Part shown: one piece after another, positions 52,793 through 61,291 of the stretch
Position numbering within the stretch: the first letter of the stretch is position 1
Layout: every line of letters starts with the position of its first letter
DNA from: Paenibacillus sp. 1001270B_150601_E10
Lineage (GTDB): Bacteria; Bacillota; Bacilli; Paenibacillales; Paenibacillaceae
Direction of reading: 5' to 3'
Assembly: GCF_015558675.1 (NCBI RefSeq)
Contig: NZ_JADMOL010000004.1
Span: 298,157-362,156 of the forward strand
Length of the DNA stretch: 64,000 nucleotides
The notes under the pieces: generated by a model
The model's database searches: none
Seen by the model: only the letters and a program-made list of their open reading frames with translations
What the model was told of the DNA's origin: nothing
Made by a program: the position numbers and the translations under genes

Positions 52793-54709
52793 TTACTTCA
52801 AGGCTTGAATCTCCGCCTTCAACTGTTCAATGCATTCCTCCACGGACATGCTGCCAAGGTCGCCAGCCTCTCGGCTGCGCAGGGAGACCATTGAACGGCT
52901 TCGCTCTTGCTCACCGAGCACAAGCATATATGGGATCTTTTCGAGCTGTGCTTCTCTAACCCGATAACCAAGCTTCTCATTGCGTGCATCCACTTCGACG
53001 CGGATGCCAGCATCAGCAAGATCTGCTTTGACCTTATACGCATAATCCGCGTAGTGTTCGGATACAGGCAGTAGCTTCGCTTGTACAGGTGCCAGCCATA
53101 GCGGAAATGCACCTGCATAATGCTCTGTAAGGATGCCGATGAATCGGTCAACGGAGCCGTATACAGCACGGTGGATGACGATCGGACGGTATTTAAGGCC
53201 GTCCTCACCCATGTACGATAAATCGAATTTCTCAGGCATCTGGTAATCCAGTTGGATCGTTCCGCACTGCCAGCTTCGCTTCAAAGCGTCAAGAATGTGA
53301 AAATCAATCTTCGGTCCATAGAACGCACCGTCTCCTTCGTTGATTCGATAGGGAAGCCCGCGCGCTTCAAGGACACGCTGCAGTGCTTGCTCGGCTTGAT
53401 CCCACAGCTCGTCACTGCCCATGCGATCTTCCGGGCGAGTGGACAATTCCACCTTGTATTCAAACCCGAAGATGCTGTATACATGGCTGAGCAGATCAAG
53501 AATGCGTCCGATTTCTTCTTCGATCTGTGCTGCCGTTACGAAGATATGCGCATCGTCTTGGCAGAAGGTGCGAACCCGCATCATTCCATTTAGCGCCCCA
53601 GAGAATTCATGGCGGTGTACTTGGCCGAACTCGCATATGCGAATCGGCAGCTCACGATAGGAGCGCAGTGCATGCTTGAAGATCAGCATATGACCAGGAC
53701 AGTTCATGGGCTTTAGGGCGAAGCTAGTTTGATCGACGTTCGTAAAGTACATGTTGTCCTTGTAATGATCCCAATGCCCGGATTGCTCCCAAAGGCGAGT
53801 GTTCATCATTAGCGGTGTACGTACTTCCTCGTAATCCCGCTGTCTTTGCAGCTCGCGGGCCAGGTTCTCCAGTTCCGTCCGAATCGTCATTCCCTTAGGA
53901 AGATAAAAGGGCATGCCAGGCGCTTCCTCAGAGAACATGAACAGCTCCAACTCTTTTCCCAGCTTGCGGTGATCGCGCTTCTTCGCTTCCTCCAGCAGAT
54001 GCAAATGTTCATCCAGCTGCGCTTTGCTAGGGAACGAAGTCCCATAGATCCGCTGCAGCATCTGATTGTCCGAGCTGCCCCGCCAATAAGCGCCGGCTAC
54101 ATTTTGCAGTGCAAACGCCTTGATAGTTCCCGTGGATGGAAGATGCGGTCCGCGGCACAAATCCACAAATTCTCCTTGCTCATAGATCGAGATGACCGCA
54201 TCATCAGGCAAATCGTGGATCAGCTCCAGCTTCAGATGCTCTTCCTTCTGTTCAAAAAGGTGAATAGCTTCAGCACGAGAGATCTCGCGGCGAACGATAG
54301 GGAGATTCTCCTGTACAATGCGCGCCATTTCCTTCTGGATCGCTTCAAGGTCGTTAGTAGACAAGGAATGATCCAGCTCCATGTCATAATAAAAGCCATC
54401 CTCGATCACAGGTCCTATTCCCAGCTTGACGGCGTGATTGCCATAAAGGCGTTTAACCGCTTGGGCCAATACATGGGCTGTACTGTGCCGTAAAATACTA
54501 AGGCCCTCTTTATGATCAAGCGTTACAATCTCAACTAGGCTGTCATGGTTGATCGCTTGATGAAGATCGACTAGCACGCCGTCTATTTTGCCTGCAATCG
54601 CTTTTTTCTTCAGACTTATGCTGATGATGCCAGCGACTTGTTCGATGGTCGTTCCTTGCTGCACCTCCTTTATTGTTCCATCTGACAATGTAATCTTGAT
54701 CATCTCCAT
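52793..54709 (-). CDS. thrS: Threonyl-tRNA synthetase
   Basis: 638 residues from ATG 54709, behind GGAGGAG; the frame to 54724 starts before that site. TGS domain (ITLSDGTIKEV) first, then the editing domain with RHSTAHVLAQ (H-x3-H) and DLCRGPH (C-x3-H), the class II core with the zinc ligands in MNCPGH and further His residues, YGPKIDFHILDALKRSWQCGTIQLDYQ, and VIHRAVYGSVDRFIGILTEHY; the anticodon domain closes it. The editing site is intact, so Ser-tRNA clearance is expected. It charges tRNA-Thr and is controlled by the T-box upstream. Confidence 0.97.
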   Translation of the reverse strand: MEMIKITLSDGTIKEVQQGTTIEQVAGIISISLKKKAIAGKIDGVLVDLHQAINHDSLVEIVTLDHKEGLSILRHSTAHVLAQAVKRLYGNHAVKLGIGPVIEDGFYYDMELDHSLSTNDLEAIQKEMARIVQENLPIVRREISRAEAIHLFEQKEEHLKLELIHDLPDDAVISIYEQGEFVDLCRGPHLPSTGTIKAFALQNVAGAYWRGSSDNQMLQRIYGTSFPSKAQLDEHLHLLEEAKKRDHRKLGKELELFMFSEEAPGMPFYLPKGMTIRTELENLARELQRQRDYEEVRTPLMMNTRLWEQSGHWDHYKDNMYFTNVDQTSFALKPMNCPGHMLIFKHALRSYRELPIRICEFGQVHRHEFSGALNGMMRVRTFCQDDAHIFVTAAQIEEEIGRILDLLSHVYSIFGFEYKVELSTRPEDRMGSDELWDQAEQALQRVLEARGLPYRINEGDGAFYGPKIDFHILDALKRSWQCGTIQLDYQMPEKFDLSYMGEDGLKYRPIVIHRAVYGSVDRFIGILTEHYAGAFPLWLAPVQAKLLPVSEHYADYAYKVKADLADAGIRVEVDARNEKLGYRVREAQLEKIPYMLVLGEQERSRSMVSLRSREAGDLGSMSVEECIEQLKAEIQALK

Positions 54710-54745
54710 GACTAACTCCTCCATTTCCTAATTGATATTGAACGC

Positions 54746-55074
54746 AAAAAAACGCATCTCGTTCCATCAAGGGACGAGTGCGTTCAGCTCGTGGTTCCAC
54801 CCTAATTCCACCTGATCCATTCTGTAGCGTGCTGTGACGGCAGAAGAATAAACCAAGCTCTCATTAGCATCCTATAACGTGGATGAGACGGTATCATATA
54901 CTACCATGAGATGGATCAATATAGATCGCCTCCTCATGGATTCAACGATACGGCTACAAAGGGGTAATTTCACAACCGTTACGGAAGAAGCTTGCAGCTG
55001 ATGCTTCTCTCTCTGGGCAGAACGCATTGGAAATCATGTCTTTGGTCAAGGCTTAATTTTATAAAAAAGATGTT
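54746..55074 (-). ncRNA. T-box riboswitch of thrS
   Basis: On the - strand the leader ends with the T-box sequence AGGGTGGAACCACGAGC (54803-54787), then a terminator stem (about ACGCACTCGT with ACGAGATGCGT) and TTTTTTT (to 54746). Upstream, stem I contains GTGAAATTACCCCTTTG, where ACC (54965-54963) would be the Thr specifier. The AG-rich bulge segment CAGAGAGAGAAGC lies 5' of it. Uncharged tRNA-Thr binding should favour the antiterminator and switch thrS on. Confidence 0.9.
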
Positions 55075-55081
55075 GGGAGCA

Positions 55082-55110
55082 ATATTACACATTAAGATGC
55101 TTGTTGTCAA
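55082..55110 (-). promoter_or_regulatory. SigA-type promoter of thrS
   Basis: TTGACA (55110-55105, perfect) and TAATAT (55087-55082, 4 of 6) with a 17-nt spacer on the - strand, just before the T-box leader. Confidence 0.65.
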
Positions 55111-55197
55111 CAGGCGAATATCTTCATGACTTATTTGTCCCTTGTTCCACCTATATTCGTACCGTTATGAAAATTTAATTAAAATCAAAGTCCACCC

Positions 55198-55226
55198 TAG
55201 GCAATCATGACAATGATAACTATAAT
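55198..55226 (+). promoter_or_regulatory. SigA-type promoter before the leader peptide and MFS gene
   Basis: TATAAT at 55221-55226 (perfect -10) with TAGGCA at 55198-55203 (4 of 6) at 17 nt. Confidence 0.55.
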
Positions 55227-55255
55227 AAAATTTACTAATTTTGGAGGTGTTTGTG

Positions 55256-55324
55256 ATGAGAGTCTGCTCGATGGACATGAGGATGAAAGATACAAAGCAG
55301 GGAAGAGGACGTTCATCGAGTTGA
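55256..55324 (+). CDS. Possible 22-residue leader peptide of the MFS gene
   Basis: ATG 55256 follows TTGGAGGTG at a good distance, directly behind the promoter at 55198. The peptide starts MRVCSMDMRMKDTK and ends in GRGRSSS before TGA 55322. It has four Met, five Arg/Lys and four Ser. The MFS gene starts 76 nt after its stop. Its ribosome site is stronger than that of the MFS gene, and the region in between can form alternative short pairings near CTCCC (55372-55376) and the AGGGTGG ribosome site, so a translational attenuator is conceivable. No homolog is known to me. Confidence 0.45.
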   Translation: MRVCSMDMRMKDTKQGRGRSSS

Positions 55325-55399
55325 CGATTCGTTGTCGATATCGAGTATAACTTCAACCGATGTGGCGCATCGTCTCCCGTGAAGGGTGGATAACAAAAA

Positions 55400-56650
55400 G
55401 TGAAGGAATTGCGTGCGTCACAAGTATACATCATCATGATGGTGGTCACGGCATTGGCGAACAGCACCATGTTTACGACCTATGCCATCTATTATGTAAC
55501 AGAGCTGGGGCTGAATCCTTTTCAACTGGTGCTGATTGGAACCGTGCTTGAGCTTGCCGTACTTGTGTTTGAAGGGATTACAGGCGTTGTTGCAGATACG
55601 TACAGCCGGAGAATGTCGGTCATCATCGGCATGCTGGTGATGGGAATTGGGTTCGTTCTAGAGGGCAGTGTGATTTGGATTATCGAGTGGAGCACGCTGC
55701 TTCCCGTATTCATATGGATGCTTATTGCCCAATTGTTTTTTGGTATTGGCGCTACCTTTGTCAGCGGAGCGGACACCGCGTGGATCGTAGATGAGATCGG
55801 CGAGGACAAGGTCGGGACGCTGTTCATGCGCTCACAGCGCCTTGCTTTATTCGCAACCTTGATCGGAATCGGGCTCAGTGTTGGTTTTTCTACGATTGCC
55901 CCTAATCTACCGTACATTGTTGGCGGCATTTTATACGGAGGGTTAGGCATCTTTCTTCTCTTTTTTATGAAGGAGACGAACTTTACTCCTCAGCCGAAGG
56001 AAGAGCATGCGTCACCTTTACAAGCAATGGCAGATACCTGGATGTCTGGCTTTAAGGTTGTCCGAGGACAGCCGCTGCTAATCATGCTGATTGTTGTTAC
56101 GATCTTCATCGGCGCTGCTTCAGAAGGCTACGATCGATTAAGGGAGACATTCTTGATCAATGAGATTGGTTTTCCACAGCATATTCCTTTCTCTATGGCG
56201 GTCTGGTTCGGTATTCTATCGGCTGTGTCTACGATCCTAGGCCTAGTCGTTGTAAGAGTGATGGAACGGAAGCTCGATATGAGCGATAAGCGCTCTGTTA
56301 CCGCAGCGATGCTGCTGTTATTTGCTGCCCGGATTGCAGCCTTGATCTCCATTGCCGTCTCTACCAGCTTTGTATGGGCGATGATAGGGATATTATTGAT
56401 CAGCGTGATCGGAATACTGAGTCAGCCAGTGTACAATACGTGGCTCAACATGAATATGGAGAGCAAGACCCGGGCGACGGTCCTGTCAATGGTCAGTCAG
56501 GCAGATGCATTCGGACAGACCGGAGGCGGGCCTGTAATCGGCTGGGTAGGCAGCCGATTCTCCCTGCGTGCTTCCTTTATACTGGCAGGTGTGTTTATCA
56601 TGCCGGTGTTGGTGGTTTTAAAGCGATTTATGCGGATTAAAAATAAGTAA
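55400..56650 (+). CDS. Major facilitator superfamily transporter
   Basis: 416 residues with 12 spans. The loop after the second span, FEGITGVVADTYSRRMSV, is the MFS motif A (G-x-x-x-D-x-x-x-R-R), and LSMVSQADAFGQTGGGPVIG lies near span 11. The type fits drug or metabolite exporters of the small MFS group; the substrate is not known. Start GTG 55400 is 10 nt after AGGGTGG. It is near a TipAS regulator gene, but separated by thrS on the opposite strand, so a link is open. Confidence 0.88.
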   Translation: MKELRASQVYIIMMVVTALANSTMFTTYAIYYVTELGLNPFQLVLIGTVLELAVLVFEGITGVVADTYSRRMSVIIGMLVMGIGFVLEGSVIWIIEWSTLLPVFIWMLIAQLFFGIGATFVSGADTAWIVDEIGEDKVGTLFMRSQRLALFATLIGIGLSVGFSTIAPNLPYIVGGILYGGLGIFLLFFMKETNFTPQPKEEHASPLQAMADTWMSGFKVVRGQPLLIMLIVVTIFIGAASEGYDRLRETFLINEIGFPQHIPFSMAVWFGILSAVSTILGLVVVRVMERKLDMSDKRSVTAAMLLLFAARIAALISIAVSTSFVWAMIGILLISVIGILSQPVYNTWLNMNMESKTRATVLSMVSQADAFGQTGGGPVIGWVGSRFSLRASFILAGVFIMPVLVVLKRFMRIKNK

Positions 56651-56658
56651 TGTTGTGA

Positions 56659-56691
56659 AGGCATTCTCCAAGATGGGAGAGTGCCTCTTTT
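56659..56691 (+). terminator. Terminator after the MFS gene
   Basis: AGGCATTCTCC (56659-56669) pairs with GGGAGAGTGCCT (56675-56686) around 5 nt, followed by CTTTT. Confidence 0.85.
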
Positions 56692-56771
56692 AAAATTAAA
56701 TCCTTTATTGCATCTATGTGCAGACTGATATAGGGAATGCAGGAATGAGTTGATAGATTGCTGATAGAAAT

Positions 56772-56800
56772 TTTCAATTTTAGTATATTGACTCTATAAT
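56772..56800 (+). promoter_or_regulatory. Weak SigA-type promoter before the SLH gene
   Basis: TATAAT at 56795-56800 with TTTCAA at 56772-56777 (3 of 6) and 17-nt spacing, 65 nt before the gene; a second AT-rich box TATAAA lies at about 56815. Confidence 0.35.
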
Positions 56801-56864
56801 TCTTAGATTTAATCGTATAAAATGATTCTGATTCCCATTTTACCAAAAAAAGGAGCGCGATGTT

Positions 56865-59800
56865 ATGCGTCATACCGCAAAAAGCAAGGTGTTGAGTACT
56901 TTCCTTGTTGTAAGCTTGATGCTTCCCACATCGAATGTCATCTATGGGGCTTCGAATTCTTCGCCGAATGTTTCGGCAACCTTTCCTGATGTTGAAGAGC
57001 ATTGGGCGAAGAAGGTTCTTGATGATTGGGTCGGTAAAGGCTGGGCAAAAGGATATCAAGACGGGGAGTTCAAGCCGGATAAAGTCATCACGCGTGCGGA
57101 ATTCATGGCGTTAATGAACCAATCATTTGGTTTTACCGACATGTCGGACGTATCGTTTACAGATCTGAAGGCTTCACACTGGGCTTTGAACGAAGTGAAG
57201 AAAGCGGTCCAAGCAGGCTACATAAGCGGTTATCAGGATGAGACAATACGTCCCGATCAGCCAATAACAAGACAAGAAGCAGCCGTCATCATGGCGAAAC
57301 TTCTTCGAGTAACTTCAGCGTCTGCGGGTCAGCTGACCTTTAGCGATGTGAATAAGATTCCTGCATGGAGCAAGTCGGGCATTGATGCGATGGTGAACTA
57401 TCGCATCATGAATGGGTATGAGGACCATACGTTCAAGGCGACTGCGCCATTAACCAGAGCGGAAGCGATCGTGACCATCAATCAAGCACGCCCATCCTAT
57501 TTTCAAGTGTATGATCAGCCAGGAACCTTTGGTCCAAGCTCGGGCAGCCAGACAATCATAGGACCGGTTGTAATCGCCTCTGAAGGTGTAATCTTGCAAA
57601 ATGTAGTGGTGGAGGGGGGACTCACCCTTAAGGGAAGTGTGCAAGACGGTGCGGTTTCGTTGAAAAATGTAAAAGTAAATGGAAATACAGTCATTCAAGG
57701 AAATAGCAGCCCTAAGCTCAAGCTTATTCATTCGCAATTGCAGGAACTGGTGCTAGAACAAGGAAACAAACTTGCTCATATTATCGCTGAAGGGTCTTCA
57801 GTCATTAAGCAGGTGAAGGTTCAGTCATCTGCTAAGCTGGAGGAAGTTAATGTAACGGATGATGGATTCAAGGATGTCCAACTAACGGAGGGGCTGCCGG
57901 AGTCGTCTAAAGTTACACTAAGCGGCAGCTTTGAGCAATTGGGAGTGACAGTTCGTCACATTCAACTATTGTTATCAAGCGGTAGCATTGCAAGCATGAA
58001 GGTGGATAAGAAAGGGGAAGGATTGCAGCTAACGCTTGAAGCGAATACAAAGCTCGCTTACCTTGCATTGGAAGCGGCAATTCGCGCCTATGGAGAAGGC
58101 ATCATTAAGGCTGCGGAAGCCTCCCAAGCGATCAAACTTGCTTCCTCTTTTAACAAGCAGCCTGAAAAGTTTGTGATCAAAGATACTGGCGGAGGTGCTC
58201 CAGGTCCGTCTACAGGAGGGCAGCCTTCGGGTCCATCTGATCAAGATCTTGCGAATCGTGTCAGTACAAAGATTGAAGCATTGCCTGAACTCTCAGCCTT
58301 AACAATAGCGGACGCAGCTGCTGTTCGCGAAGCTGAGCAGGCTTTTCAGAAGCTGACGAAAGGTCAGCAGGAGAGAGTGAGCAAGGAGAATCAGCAGAAG
58401 CTTGCTGACGCTGTCGCCAAGATAGCGGAATTGATTGCGGCACAGGAAGCAGACCAGAAAGCCGCAAGTGCAGCAGCTGCGCTTATTCAGAAACTGCCCG
58501 AGCTCGATCAGCTATTATTAGAAGATGAAGCCCAAGTACTAGCTGCGAACGAGGCTTATCTTGCTTTGACAGATGCTCAGAAGGCTTGGGTAGAAGAGCC
58601 TTTAAAGAAAAAGCTGCAGGATGCGATGACTCGTATACAGGAAATAAAAGCGGATCAGCAGGCAGCTGATGAGGTTAGCTCTCTAATAGAGAAGCTTCCT
58701 AGTAAAGATCAAGTGAAGATAACGGATGAGCCCGTAATTAACGAGGCGAACGAGGCTTATAATAAGCTAACTGAGGCTCAGAAAGCTAGAGTAAGTACGA
58801 GCAACCAAGCTAAGCTTAAGGAAGTGCTCCAGCGATTAACAGCGATCAAAGAAGATTTAAGAAGGGTCGCAGAGGTCGAGGCCATGATTGCGGTACTTCC
58901 AGAACCAGCGGATATTACGCTGGCTGATGAGCCACAAGTGAAGGGCGCAGAAGTAGCTTTAGCCGCATTGACAGCGGAACAAGCGGCTATGATGGATCTT
59001 GTGCTTAAAGCCAAATTAGACGCTGCTCGTGTCCGAATTGTAGAGTGGCAAGGGCATAAAGCAGAAGCAGATAAGGTTATCAAGCTTATTCAGGAGCTTC
59101 CGGAACTGGCGTCGATTAAGCTTAGCGATGAGGAACAGGTGAATGGTGCCAAGGCGGCTTTTGAAGCATTGACGTTAGAACAACAGTCTTTCGTGAATGC
59201 GACTTATCAGCAGAAACTTCAGGATGCAGTTGATCGTATTTTAAAATGGAAAAATGATAAGATTCAGGCAGATGCTGTCTCAGCCTTGATTCTTGGCCTT
59301 CCTGAAGTAAATGACGTAACCCTGGAAGACGCCAACGACGTGGATGCTGCTAACGGTGCGTTTCATCTGTTGACAGTAGAGCAGAAGTCGCTTGTTCTTG
59401 AGGTACATCAAGCTAAGCTTACGGCTCTAGTGAATGAGATTCGTGACTGGAGAGCGAATAAACATATTGCAGACGGGGTTGCAGCTCAGCTTGAGGCGCT
59501 TCCTGCTGATATCAAGCTTGAACATGAGAAGGATGTTGCTGCTGCACGTGATGCTTATGCTGCCTTGACAGCAAGACAAAAAGCTCTTGTCCATCCAGCG
59601 TCTGTTGCGAAATTGGAAGCAGCTCTTTCACGAATCAACCAGTGGCAGCAGGATAAGGTTGTGGCAGACGGAATGACAGCTCGAATCAAGGCTCTACCTG
59701 ATCCTTCAGTTATCGTGATTGAAGATGAAGCATCAGTGAACGAGGTCAAAGCTGCTTTCGATCAATTAACGCCAGATCAGCAATCTCTTGTTCAGCCATC

Positions 59801-61088
59801 TGAACAGAACAAGCTCAACGCGCTGATGAATTGGATATCGAAGTACTATGATGATAAAGCCAAAGCTGAGGCGGTATCGGCACTTATTCAGGACCTGCCA
59901 GCTCCTGAAGCGCTTGTGTTATCGGACGGCGTACGGGTTGATGCTGCGGAAGCTGCCTTTAACCAATTAACAGCAGACCAACAGCAGCTCGTATCTGATA
60001 CCCATCAGCAGAAGCTTCAGGCAGCAACTGCGGCAATAAAGCTGTGGCGCGAGGATGAAGCGACGGCTAATCTCGTCATTGCAAAAATTGCGGCCATTCC
60101 AGATGAACTCAAGCCTCAGGATGAAGCCGCCATACTGGAAGCTAAGGCGGAGTATGATGCATTAACCATTCGGCAGAAGTCTCTTGTAACGAATGCATCC
60201 AAGCTGAATCATGCGATCATTCAGATCGAAGTCGTGAAGGAGAATCATGCAAAGGCAGAGCAAGTAACTGCCTTGATTCAGTTATTGCCTGATCCGACTG
60301 CACTTACTGTTGGAGACAAAGCGAAGGTTGATGAAGCGGAAACTGCCTTCCAAGCGTTGAACGATAATCAAAAGGCACTGGTCAGCACCGATGATCAAAG
60401 GAAACTTAACGATGCGGTAGCGAAAATAAAGGAACTGACCGTTCCTTACGCTATCACAAGTCTTGCTGTCACCAATCTTCATTTTGAAAACACGTATGCC
60501 ACACAAGCCAAAGGTGAGAGCAAGGCGATTACGACAACCGAATTTTCAAAGAATCCTTTGCATTTTACGGTTAGTGACGGAACTCATACGATACCGATCA
60601 ACTTGAACTGGGATATTCCTTTGAATGGATTTACCAAGGCGCAGGTCGTAGGCTCGGCAGTAGAGAGCTATATACAGGATTATTTTTATAGAATTGGTCA
60701 ATTAGAGACTCGAACCCTTGCGGCCTATTCCTTTAGCGGTGATACCTTCTTTATCTCGACCTTTAGCACGGGGGCTAATGCTGCTGTACGGCTAGGCGGC
60801 AATTATCAAGCGCTATTCGATAATCATGAATTTGTTGGAACCGATGCTGTAACACGAAGTCGTTCCTTTACCGTAAGCGATGGGACGAAGACGGCTTCCA
60901 TTGTTCTAAACCGAACATTCTCTTCCCTGACTGAACTTGTGTCTTATATCAATACAAGACTGCAGTCCGCTGCGGTCCCTGCTACTGCTGAAATGGTGGA
61001 TGATACCCACTTCATGCTGAAGGCAAACGCCATAGGTGTAAAGCTCACCGTTGACGGCGCGAACAAGAATGAGTTTTTTGGTAATTAA
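56865..61088 (+). CDS. SLH-domain surface protein with helical repeats
   Basis: 1407 residues. Signal peptide to about residue 29; three S-layer homology domains (about 40-80, 97-140, 160-205; FPDVEEHWAKKVLDDWV, FTDLKASHWALNEVKKA, FSDVNKIPAWSKSGIDAM) that bind pyruvylated wall polymer; a beta-helix-like zone 215-440 rich in V-x-G-x-L-x-L repeats; a Gly/Pro/Ser linker 442-460; eleven repeats of about 67 residues (466-1195) with the shape I-x-x-LP...A...A...LT-x-x-Q-x-x-LV...KL-x-x-A; and two C-terminal beta domains with FTVSDGT-H/K-T. The repeats should be all-helical spacers. AAAAGGAGCG precedes ATG 56865. It probably reaches out from the wall as an adhesin or scaffold; function is not known. 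Confidence 0.88.
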   Translation: MRHTAKSKVLSTFLVVSLMLPTSNVIYGASNSSPNVSATFPDVEEHWAKKVLDDWVGKGWAKGYQDGEFKPDKVITRAEFMALMNQSFGFTDMSDVSFTDLKASHWALNEVKKAVQAGYISGYQDETIRPDQPITRQEAAVIMAKLLRVTSASAGQLTFSDVNKIPAWSKSGIDAMVNYRIMNGYEDHTFKATAPLTRAEAIVTINQARPSYFQVYDQPGTFGPSSGSQTIIGPVVIASEGVILQNVVVEGGLTLKGSVQDGAVSLKNVKVNGNTVIQGNSSPKLKLIHSQLQELVLEQGNKLAHIIAEGSSVIKQVKVQSSAKLEEVNVTDDGFKDVQLTEGLPESSKVTLSGSFEQLGVTVRHIQLLLSSGSIASMKVDKKGEGLQLTLEANTKLAYLALEAAIRAYGEGIIKAAEASQAIKLASSFNKQPEKFVIKDTGGGAPGPSTGGQPSGPSDQDLANRVSTKIEALPELSALTIADAAAVREAEQAFQKLTKGQQERVSKENQQKLADAVAKIAELIAAQEADQKAASAAAALIQKLPELDQLLLEDEAQVLAANEAYLALTDAQKAWVEEPLKKKLQDAMTRIQEIKADQQAADEVSSLIEKLPSKDQVKITDEPVINEANEAYNKLTEAQKARVSTSNQAKLKEVLQRLTAIKEDLRRVAEVEAMIAVLPEPADITLADEPQVKGAEVALAALTAEQAAMMDLVLKAKLDAARVRIVEWQGHKAEADKVIKLIQELPELASIKLSDEEQVNGAKAAFEALTLEQQSFVNATYQQKLQDAVDRILKWKNDKIQADAVSALILGLPEVNDVTLEDANDVDAANGAFHLLTVEQKSLVLEVHQAKLTALVNEIRDWRANKHIADGVAAQLEALPADIKLEHEKDVAAARDAYAALTARQKALVHPASVAKLEAALSRINQWQQDKVVADGMTARIKALPDPSVIVIEDEASVNEVKAAFDQLTPDQQSLVQPSEQNKLNALMNWISKYYDDKAKAEAVSALIQDLPAPEALVLSDGVRVDAAEAAFNQLTADQQQLVSDTHQQKLQAATAAIKLWREDEATANLVIAKIAAIPDELKPQDEAAILEAKAEYDALTIRQKSLVTNASKLNHAIIQIEVVKENHAKAEQVTALIQLLPDPTALTVGDKAKVDEAETAFQALNDNQKALVSTDDQRKLNDAVAKIKELTVPYAITSLAVTNLHFENTYATQAKGESKAITTTEFSKNPLHFTVSDGTHTIPINLNWDIPLNGFTKAQVVGSAVESYIQDYFYRIGQLETRTLAAYSFSGDTFFISTFSTGANAAVRLGGNYQALFDNHEFVGTDAVTRSRSFTVSDGTKTASIVLNRTFSSLTELVSYINTRLQSAAVPATAEMVDDTHFMLKANAIGVKLTVDGANKNEFFGN

Positions 61089-61128
61089 CGATAGATGAAT
61101 AGACTGCAATCTTTGAATCTATCGAACC

Positions 61129-61163
61129 AAGACCGTCTCTTACTATAAGAGCGGTCTTTTTTA
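61129..61163 (+). terminator. Terminator after the SLH gene
   Basis: AAGACCG-TCTCTTA (61129-61142) pairs with TAAGAG-CGGTCTT (61146-61158); six T follow. Confidence 0.88.
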
Positions 61164-61291
61164 TGTATATCCGTGGTAGTAACCAACTTATAAAGGCAAG
61201 GCACGAATGACAACTTCGTAGTGATTTCCGCGTTTAATGGGTATAGAGTAGTGAACGAAATGCAGTGATAGGCAGGAGGAAGTTGAAAGAT

